A stretch of 64,000 nt of DNA, taken from assembly GCF_001005725.1 (NCBI RefSeq), contig NZ_LBIC01000001.1, forward strand, positions 894,501-958,500. Direction: 5' to 3'. Each line of letters begins with the position of its first letter. The stretch's first letter is position 1. Positions 57,791 through 64,000 of this stretch are shown piece after piece. Below the pieces are notes generated by a model that was not told where the DNA came from, did not search any database, and was given only the letters and a program-made list of their open reading frames with translations. The stretch comes from Sphingobium chungbukense. Its GTDB lineage: Bacteria > Pseudomonadota > Alphaproteobacteria > Sphingomonadales > Sphingomonadaceae. A program made the position numbers and the translations under genes.

Positions 57791-60096
57791 TGTCATTCCG
57801 GGCTGGCCTGCATAATTTCTCCAAGGGCATCCTGTCCAAGGAGCTTTGGGGGCGCGTTGACATAGCGCCTTATTCGGCTGGCGTTCGCCAGGCGACGAAT
57901 GTGCTTATCCTGAAATATGGCGGCCTGACCAAGCGGCCCGGAACCCACATGGTCGCTGAGATAAAGGACGGCGACAAGCGGATGCTGCCGTTCGAGGGGG
58001 CTTATGATGCCTCCTACGTCCTGCTCATGGGCGACGAAAGCATGGCACTGGCGGCGCTAGGTGGCATGGTGACCGAGCCCGCGAAGGCGGTCACCGCTGC
58101 GACCAATGCCAACCCGGTTCAGATCACGGCTCCTGCTCACGGCTATGCCAGCGGGGATGAGGTCTTTCTCTCCGGCGCTGCGGGTATGACGGAGATCAAC
58201 GGTCGTGTTCTGTCCGCCACGGTGCTGGACGCCGACACCTTCACGGTTCCGGTCGATGGCTCGTCTTGGGGCGCATACACAACCGGCATGCTGGCTTCCC
58301 GGATATACAAGGTCGCGACGCCCTATTCCTATGTCGACCTTGCTGACATGGATTTCACCCAGGCTTTCGACATCGTCTATCTGGCGCATTCGGATCATGA
58401 CCCGGGCAAGCTGGTGCGGACGGGCCATACCAGCTGGTCGCATTCGTCCGTGACCTTCGGGCCGACAATCACGCCTCCGACTGGGGTGGGTGCGAGCGCC
58501 ACCGTCGCCAATACCGACAGCGATAATGACGGGAATGGTTATTTCCCGCAGCCCGCCACCTATGTCGTTACCGCGATCAACGACGCTTCCGGGCAGGAAA
58601 GTCGCGCCTCTGCGTCGGCTTCTGCCACGAACGACCTGACGCTGAAGCGGAACAAGAACGTCATCTCATGGGCTGCGCCCACGGGCATCACGGCCAACCG
58701 CTATCGGGTCTACAAGGCCGACAATCAGCAGGATTACGGCTTCATCGGGATTACGGATTCGCTGTCCTTTACCGATGACAATATCGCGCCGGATCTGACG
58801 GACGGGCCGCCTGAAGCGTTCAATCCTTTCGCTGGCGGCAATCGCCCGTCCACGGTCACCTTCTTCGAGCAACGCCTATTCTGGGCGCGGACGCTAAGTT
58901 CGCCCAGCGCGGTTTATGGCTCTCGAACAGCGGATTTCGAAAATTACGACATCGCCCGGCCGCTGAAGGAGGATGACGCGATCACTTTCCGCATCATGGC
59001 GCAAAAGGTGAATGCGGTGAACGCGCTGGTTCCGATGGAGAACCTGCTGGCGCTGACAGGAGACGCAGTCTTCAAGATTTTGGGATCGAACACGGACTAT
59101 CTCGCCGCAACGCCCCCGCCGCGCGCGCTGCGGCAGTCTGGCCGTGGCGTCTCGCGCCTCAAGCCGATCATCATGGACGAGGTCATATTCTATCAGCCCT
59201 CGGTTGGCTCAGAGGTCCGGTCGCTTGGCTTCAGCTTTGACATTGACGGCTATAAATCGAATGACGTTTCGATCTTCTCGCCCGGCTTGTTCCGGGGATT
59301 CACCTTCTCCGCCTGGGCCTATGCACAGGAGCCCCTGTCCGTTCTGTTCGCGGCGCGTTCGGATGGGAAGATGCCTGCTTTCACCTGGCAGCAGGAGCAG
59401 CAGGTTTGGGGCTGGACCCTCTGCGAAACACAAGGGCAGATTGTCGACGTGTGCGCGATTCCCGAACAGGGGGAGAACCGCGTCTACCTGCTGGTCCGCC
59501 GCACGATCGATGGCGTCGAGCGCCTGTTTCTGGAGCGGATGGCGTCCGCCAAATGGGAGGACGTCAACCGGTCCTGCTATCTCGACTGCTCCACATCGTT
59601 CGCGCCCTCGGAGCCGACGAGCACCTTCCTTGTCCCGCATCTCGCCGGGGCCACGGTCGCCGCGCTGGCCGATGGCTTCGTTATCAAGGGCCTGACGGTT
59701 GCCGCTGATGGCACGGTCGATCTGGATTATGAGGTCTCGGACTTCGTGACGATCGGCCTTCCCTATGAGGCGGTCATCGAAACGCTGCCTCTGGTCATGC
59801 AGACGCGGGATGGCTGGTCGCGCGAGAAGCGACAGATGCTCGGGACCGTCGCCTTGCAACTTGCCGACACTCGGCATGGCAGCGTCGAGGTGGGGCGTCG
59901 CCTCGAAAAAATGTATCCCATCAAGGCGCGGCGCAATGAGCCGTTGGGCACGCCGACTGAGTTGTTCACGGGCACAGTCGCGGCATCAACCGAGCCGCTG
60001 ACATCCGGTGAAGCAACGATCTTCATCCGGTCGGCAGAGCCTACACCGCTTACCCTGACAGCCGCCTATCTTGATCCGGTGGTGAGCGAGCCTTGA
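57790..60096 (+). CDS. Tail tubular protein B-like (tail nozzle) protein
   Basis: This is a 768-residue protein of the podovirus tail-tubular B/nozzle class. It begins FRAGLHNFSKGILSKELWGR and RQATNVLILKYGGLTKRPGT, the conserved start. An inserted beta domain (about 96-170, HGYASGDEVFLSGAAGMTEI) and an Fn3-like insert (about 225-345) follow, then GNRPSTVTFFEQRLFWART and long beta propeller-like strands. It forms the tip of the stubby tail. Confidence 0.88.
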   Translation: MSFRAGLHNFSKGILSKELWGRVDIAPYSAGVRQATNVLILKYGGLTKRPGTHMVAEIKDGDKRMLPFEGAYDASYVLLMGDESMALAALGGMVTEPAKAVTAATNANPVQITAPAHGYASGDEVFLSGAAGMTEINGRVLSATVLDADTFTVPVDGSSWGAYTTGMLASRIYKVATPYSYVDLADMDFTQAFDIVYLAHSDHDPGKLVRTGHTSWSHSSVTFGPTITPPTGVGASATVANTDSDNDGNGYFPQPATYVVTAINDASGQESRASASASATNDLTLKRNKNVISWAAPTGITANRYRVYKADNQQDYGFIGITDSLSFTDDNIAPDLTDGPPEAFNPFAGGNRPSTVTFFEQRLFWARTLSSPSAVYGSRTADFENYDIARPLKEDDAITFRIMAQKVNAVNALVPMENLLALTGDAVFKILGSNTDYLAATPPPRALRQSGRGVSRLKPIIMDEVIFYQPSVGSEVRSLGFSFDIDGYKSNDVSIFSPGLFRGFTFSAWAYAQEPLSVLFAARSDGKMPAFTWQQEQQVWGWTLCETQGQIVDVCAIPEQGENRVYLLVRRTIDGVERLFLERMASAKWEDVNRSCYLDCSTSFAPSEPTSTFLVPHLAGATVAALADGFVIKGLTVAADGTVDLDYEVSDFVTIGLPYEAVIETLPLVMQTRDGWSREKRQMLGTVALQLADTRHGSVEVGRRLEKMYPIKARRNEPLGTPTELFTGTVAASTEPLTSGEATIFIRSAEPTPLTLTAAYLDPVVSEP

Positions 60097-60554
60097 TAGT
60101 GCTTGTCCGCGCCTCTCCGGCACATGTGGGCCGGATCGCCACGCGGATGCGCGACGCGGACAAGGAAGAATGTGCCGCTCTCGGCATGACGCCCAAAGGC
60201 GCGCTCCGAAAGAGCCTGACCGCCTCTGTCCTCGCCTACACCGCCAAGATCGATGGACGGCCCGAAGGCATGTTCGGGGTGACGCCCGGCAACACGCTGG
60301 AGGGGATCGGCCATCCCTGGCTGCTCGCGACCGATGCAGCCTTCGATTGTGCAAGGCAACTCCTGACAGCCGGGCCGGGCCTTATAGCTCTGATGCACCG
60401 CCGCTTTCGCAGACTGGAGAACATGGTCTCGGCTGAAAACGAGCGGGCAATCAGGATGCTCGGGCGCTGGGGCTTCGAGATTGGAGATGAGCAGATGATG
60501 GTCGGCGGGGTTCCGTTTTTGCGGTTCTGGAAGGAGGCGGTCGATGTGCGCTGA
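60093..60554 (+). CDS. T7 gp13-like phage protein, GNAT-like fold
   Basis: This is a 153-residue protein with a TTG start overlapping the previous stop (GTGAGCGAGCC upstream). The segments IVLVRASPAHVGRIATRMRD, GMFGVTPGNTLEGIGHPWLL and ENMVSAENERAIRMLGRWGF match the gp13-like internal virion proteins of T7-type phages, which have an acetyltransferase-like fold. Its end overlaps the next gene by 11 bases. Confidence 0.75.
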   Translation: MIVLVRASPAHVGRIATRMRDADKEECAALGMTPKGALRKSLTASVLAYTAKIDGRPEGMFGVTPGNTLEGIGHPWLLATDAAFDCARQLLTAGPGLIALMHRRFRRLENMVSAENERAIRMLGRWGFEIGDEQMMVGGVPFLRFWKEAVDVR

Positions 60555-61047
60555 TCCTGTCACTCTCGCCCTTATCGGCACCGCCGTCACCGCTGTCGGG
60601 CAGGGTGTCATGGCCGTGCAGTCTTACTCTCAGCAGAAATATGAGCAGAAGGTCGCACAGCAGAACGCCAAGCTGGAAGATGCCGCTGCGCGCGACGCCA
60701 TCGAGAGAGGTAAGCAAGAGCAGCAGCAATATTCCCGAAAGCTGAGCGCGGAGATGGGAGCGCAGCGCGCATCCATGGCGGCCAACGGCATCGACGTGAA
60801 TTTCGGCTCGGCGGCAGCGTTCCGGGGCGACACTGCCATGCTCGGGCAGGAAGACGCCCAGAACCTGCGCGAGAACAATATCCGCGAGGTGCAGGGCTTC
60901 GAGCGTCAGGCTGGCAACTACCGCGCCAAGGCTTCGGCGGCGGGCCAGGCTGCGACTGGCGCGCTGGTCTCTGGCGCGTTCGGCGTTGCCAATACGCTGC
61001 TGGGCGGCGCTGAGCGATACAGCAAACTGAAGGCGGACGGCTACTGA
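60544..61047 (+). CDS. Internal virion protein (T7 gp14-like)
   Basis: This is a 167-residue, helical, Gln/Ala-rich protein. It begins MCADPVTLALIGTAVTAVGQ (hydrophobic) and continues QNAKLEDAAARDAIERGKQE, then MAANGIDVNFGSAAAFRGDT. These are features of the gp14-type ejection protein that enters the host outer membrane during infection. It is followed with a 1-base overlap by the M23 protein. Confidence 0.8.
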   Translation: MCADPVTLALIGTAVTAVGQGVMAVQSYSQQKYEQKVAQQNAKLEDAAARDAIERGKQEQQQYSRKLSAEMGAQRASMAANGIDVNFGSAAAFRGDTAMLGQEDAQNLRENNIREVQGFERQAGNYRAKASAAGQAATGALVSGAFGVANTLLGGAERYSKLKADGY

Positions 61048-63152
61048 TGGCGCGCGTTCCTACCACCCGTGCGGGTAATGTTCAGCTTCAGCCCGTCTCC
61101 AATGTCCGCCTCCAGCCTGCCGACAATAATGGTGGCGTGGGCGGCGCGATCGGTCGCGGCCTTCAGGATCTCGGCAAAGGCATCAATAGTTATTCGCAGA
61201 CGGTCGAGGAAATAGACGATCGCCTGGCGCGCACGTCGGCGGACGATCTTCTGCTTCAATACCAGACCGGCGCTCGCTCGATCAAAACGGGATATTCGGC
61301 AAAGCAGGGCAAGGATGCGCTGACCGCGCGGCCGGAGGTCGATACCCAGCTGAACGGGCTCTATTCAGAGATCGTCGCCAAGGCTGACAAGCGGACTCAG
61401 CATTATCTAAACGGGCGGTTACAGCAATATCACGGCGTGTTCCTGGACGGCATCGCGGAACATGCCGTACGGCAGTCCGCTGTCTATGAAGAAACCGTTG
61501 GTGGGGCGCGGCTCCAGAATTTCGGTGAGCAGGCGGCGGAGAACTGGAGCAACCCTGAACTCAGTGCCGGTTTCATCGCGGACGGCCGAGCGCAGCTGCG
61601 AGAGAACCTTGGGCGCAAGGGCCTGTCGGACCCGGACATCGTGCAGGCGGAAGAACTGAAATATGTCTCCGGCATCCACAGCACGATTATCGACCGCATG
61701 CTCACCTCCGGCGACGTGGAAGGGGCAGACGCCTACTTCCGCAAGAACCTCGGCGAACTCACCGGTAAGGATGAAATCTCAATTGCTGCTGCTCTGAAGT
61801 CGCCGTTGGAAAAGCGGGAAACCTTCGGGGATGTCGCCTCCATCATGGGGGGCGGCTGGAGCGACGACACAGGCACGTCGACCAACTACGCCGACCCGCT
61901 AAGGGGCGCGGGCAAAGGCGTTTCGGATGGCTATGGCGTGGCACGCGGCAACGGAAAGACGCACAACGGCGTCGACTTCCCGGCAGCGGCGGGCACCCCC
62001 ATCTATTCCATCGGCGCGGGCAAGGTTGCGCGCGCGGGCTATGACGCTCGAAGCGGCAACTTCGTCGTAATCGACCATGGCGACGGCACGACGTCCAGCT
62101 ATTCGCACATGAAGGCTCCAACATCGCTGAAGGTTGGTGACGCGGTGACGCCTGACACACTTCTCGGCGGGGTCGGCACGACCGGCCACAGCAGCGGAAA
62201 CCATCTGCATCTGGTCGTCAAGAAGGAAGGCAAGACGGTCGATCAGCAACAGGTCATCGGTTCCGCCCAGCAGTCCCCTCGTCGCCATGATCTCGATACC
62301 CTGCTCACTCGGGCTGACCAGCGGGCGGATGCCGAAGGCTGGAGCTTCGAGCGTCGTGAGCGCGCCAAGGATGAAATCCGCCGCCGCGTCTCTACGGACG
62401 AAACCCTGAAGGCGCGCGAAGAGGCTGACGCTGATCGCGCGGCCAGTGAGGTTGTCATGAACCTGGGCGATAGGTTCCGGGACGTCAGCCAGATTCCGGC
62501 CCACATCCGCGAGCGCCTGTCACCGGACGCGGTGCGCCAATATATGGGCGTCGCGAAGAGCAACCAGAAGTCTGAAGCGGTGGAAGCGAACGGAGGCACG
62601 GCGACGTCGCTGGAGTTGATGCGCATTCTGGAGCCGGAGCGCTTTGCCCGCGAACCTCTCGGGAAATATGCCGGTCAGGTCACGCGCGCCGAGCTTCAGG
62701 GGCTGGCGGTTGAACAGGCAAAAATCCTGAAGGGTGATCCGGATAAGTCCATCCGCAGCAAGGTCGCCTCCACAATCTCCACCTTCGGCGTCGAGGATGG
62801 GTTGACCGGCAGCAAGGAGCCGGAACGCCAGAAGCGTGTGGCCGTGCAGAAGATCATGGAAAGCGAGATTCAGGCGGTCACGGGGGGCAAGCGCAACCCC
62901 ACCGACGACGAGCTTTACCGTGCTTATCAGTCCGCCACGCGGGACGTGACGTTCAAGGTCAATACGACAGTGCTGGGCATTCCCACCGGCCAGGCTGACC
63001 GGACCAAACCGCGCTTCGAGCTGGGCATTGGCGACGTGCCGGAGAACATCCGCCAGCGCATCTCGCGCGGCTATCAAAATCAATTCGGCCGCGCCCCGAC
63101 CGATGATGAAATCGCGACCGCATATCGCAATGGGAAAGGCCGCTACTGGTAA
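61047..63152 (+). CDS. Internal virion protein (gp15-like) with M23 peptidase domain
   Basis: This is a 701-residue helical ejection protein. Inside it, about residues 290-400, is an M23/LytM-type peptidoglycan endopeptidase domain: NGVDFPAAAGTPIYSIGAG, KVARAGYDARSGNFVVIDHG, YSHMKAPTSLKVGDAV, and the GNHLHL active-site HxH. The flanks are long helices without other recognised domains. It probably opens the cell wall while DNA is injected. Confidence 0.83.
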   Translation: MARVPTTRAGNVQLQPVSNVRLQPADNNGGVGGAIGRGLQDLGKGINSYSQTVEEIDDRLARTSADDLLLQYQTGARSIKTGYSAKQGKDALTARPEVDTQLNGLYSEIVAKADKRTQHYLNGRLQQYHGVFLDGIAEHAVRQSAVYEETVGGARLQNFGEQAAENWSNPELSAGFIADGRAQLRENLGRKGLSDPDIVQAEELKYVSGIHSTIIDRMLTSGDVEGADAYFRKNLGELTGKDEISIAAALKSPLEKRETFGDVASIMGGGWSDDTGTSTNYADPLRGAGKGVSDGYGVARGNGKTHNGVDFPAAAGTPIYSIGAGKVARAGYDARSGNFVVIDHGDGTTSSYSHMKAPTSLKVGDAVTPDTLLGGVGTTGHSSGNHLHLVVKKEGKTVDQQQVIGSAQQSPRRHDLDTLLTRADQRADAEGWSFERRERAKDEIRRRVSTDETLKAREEADADRAASEVVMNLGDRFRDVSQIPAHIRERLSPDAVRQYMGVAKSNQKSEAVEANGGTATSLELMRILEPERFAREPLGKYAGQVTRAELQGLAVEQAKILKGDPDKSIRSKVASTISTFGVEDGLTGSKEPERQKRVAVQKIMESEIQAVTGGKRNPTDDELYRAYQSATRDVTFKVNTTVLGIPTGQADRTKPRFELGIGDVPENIRQRISRGYQNQFGRAPTDDEIATAYRNGKGRYW

Positions 63153-64000
63153 TGGCAACCGATCCGTTCAAATATCTCGACACGTTTCAGTCGCGCAGTT
63201 CTTCCCAGCCCGTTCAGGCTGAAGACCCATTTGAGGCGGAGCTAAAGCGCCAGCGCGACGATGAGGTGGCCTATCGCATCAAAGTCGCCAAGCCCGACGA
63301 AGAGGCCCGCGCCCGCGCGCTGGCTGAGCCGCGTGGGCTTGCCCCGTCCGCTATCGCCAGCAACCTTCCGGCATTCGAGGCGGAGGCCCGCGCGACCCGC
63401 GCGAAGAATATCATGTCCCAGTATCCCGCCATCGGGAAGTGGTCGGCTGGGCCTGGGAATGCTGGGATCGCTGCGGACGACTATGACAATCTCGGCATCC
63501 TCGGGAAAGCATTCGAGGGGCTGAAGAACACTGCCTACAACATCGGCGGCACGCTCCGGGCGGGGGCATCGACGGCGCTTGGCGGCGTCTATGGCCTGAT
63601 TGGCGGCATTGCCGATAACATGGCTGCATTGACGCCATCGTCGGCGGCGGAGCGGCGCGCCGGTATCAGGTCATTACCGCAAATCATCGCGGACCAATCT
63701 TTCGCATGGCAGGCGGAAGATCAGAAAGCTGCCGATCGGGCTCGTCCCCAGGTCGAAAACTGGGTCGTCCGCAACCTCCTTCAGGGGCTTGAAAGCTTAC
63801 CCACCACATTGGCGGGCGTCGGGGTTGGGATCGTGGCCGGTCCAACCGCTGGCGCAAGTTTGGTGGGTAGCACGGTTGCCGGAAACGAATATGTCCGTGC
63901 GCGCCAGAAGGGGCTCTCTCGCCCTCAGTCGTCCATTTATGCCTTGTCGCAGGGGCTAATCGAAACAGCGACCGAGCGCCTCCCAATTGGTCATCTCGTG
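63152..64000 (+). CDS. Large internal virion/ejection protein, cut by window edge
   Basis: The first 283 residues are visible. An acidic polar start (DPFKYLDTFQSRSSSQPVQA) leads into a region with small hydrophobic segments (AGASTALGGVYGLIGGIADN, TTLAGVGVGIVAGPTAGASL). It is the position of T7 gp16-like proteins, the last and largest ejection protein. The ATG overlaps the preceding stop by 1 base. The C-terminal part, where catalytic domains are often found, is outside. Confidence 0.75.
   Translation, partial: MATDPFKYLDTFQSRSSSQPVQAEDPFEAELKRQRDDEVAYRIKVAKPDEEARARALAEPRGLAPSAIASNLPAFEAEARATRAKNIMSQYPAIGKWSAGPGNAGIAADDYDNLGILGKAFEGLKNTAYNIGGTLRAGASTALGGVYGLIGGIADNMAALTPSSAAERRAGIRSLPQIIADQSFAWQAEDQKAADRARPQVENWVVRNLLQGLESLPTTLAGVGVGIVAGPTAGASLVGSTVAGNEYVRARQKGLSRPQSSIYALSQGLIETATERLPIGHLV

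Larger units (their letters stand above)
35870..64000. mobile_element. Prophage, podovirus-like, left part (runs past window edge)
   Basis: From the tRNA-like repeat at 35870 to the window end every gene is phage-like: a leftward operon of small overlapping genes, repressor and Cro-like switch, primase and helicase, terminase pair, head-tail connector, scaffold, capsid, cement, fibre, tail tubular proteins and T7-like internal virion proteins. The head module resembles Bordetella phage BPP-1. GC is a little lower than in the host part. Integrase, lysis genes, the rest of the ejection proteins and the right attachment site are not in the window. Confidence 0.93.

Noticed and set aside
1..64000. 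CRISPR arrays, rRNA genes, complete tRNA genes and riboswitches
   Set aside because: No regularly spaced repeats, rRNA signatures, cloverleaf genes or known riboswitch cores were recognised by eye; only a 15-base tRNA end is present at 35870.

Overview
The window looks like chromosomal DNA of a sphingomonad-type alphaproteobacterium (Sphingobium/Sphingomonas/Novosphingobium-like). This is inferred from the high-GC code, the omega subunit gene, the FucP/GalM/SMP-30 sugar cluster, the lysyl-phosphatidylglycerol module and the catabolic genes. No rRNA gene, complete tRNA gene or CRISPR array was seen. Species cannot be fixed from the sequence alone.

Bases 1-6000 hold a non-phosphorylative sugar-use locus: a fumarylacetoacetase-fold AraD1/GguC-type enzyme (cut by the window edge), a FadR-type GntR regulator, a FucP-like permease, a secreted aldose 1-epimerase, an SMP-30 lactonase and a LacI regulator. 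Two divergent promoter regions share a similar motif that may be the GntR operator. Bases 6200-16100 carry a PDZ / response regulator / histidine kinase operon, a secreted His-rich protein, a very large envelope protein joining GH18-like, NodB deacetylase and GT2 domains, a nitroreductase, an ECF sigma/anti-sigma pair and a GT4 glycosyltransferase. Bases 16200-23400 are a membrane-lipid block: a VirJ-like hydrolase, a DUF2147 protein, AcvB, MprF split over two frames, rpoZ, and a cardiolipin-synthase-like enzyme.

Bases 23600-35700 look accessory: an FSP1-like NAD(P)H oxidoreductase divergent from an azoreductase, then an apparent catabolic operon (single-domain extradiol-type VOC enzyme, large alpha/beta hydrolase, FAH-family hydrolase, MDR reductase, SDR) ending at a strong terminator. 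Past it lies wreckage: the last ~48 codons of a GMC oxidoreductase, a GntR regulator, a scar fusing the front of a sugar-phosphate-isomerase-like gene to the tail of an SDR gene, a VOC protein, and a membrane protein that seems cut at its C-terminus. An ECF-like sigma factor closes the host region.

From about 35870 to the right edge is one end of a temperate podovirus-like prophage. Its left end carries 15 bp matching the 3' end of a tRNA-Ser, so the intact tRNA and probably the integrase should lie beyond the right edge. A leftward early operon of 17 tightly overlapping small genes (mostly unknown, ending in an AlpA-like gene) faces an S24-type repressor, a Cro/YdaS-like gene and a rightward replication and late operon: CHC2 primase, DnaB-like helicase, DUF1376, a DnaA-domain-IV-like protein, terminase, an RNA polymerase alpha-CTD-like protein, BPP-1-like connector, scaffold, capsid and cement, a signal-peptide-bearing fibre, tail tubular proteins A and B, and T7-like internal virion proteins, one with an M23 peptidase domain. 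The window ends inside the last of these.
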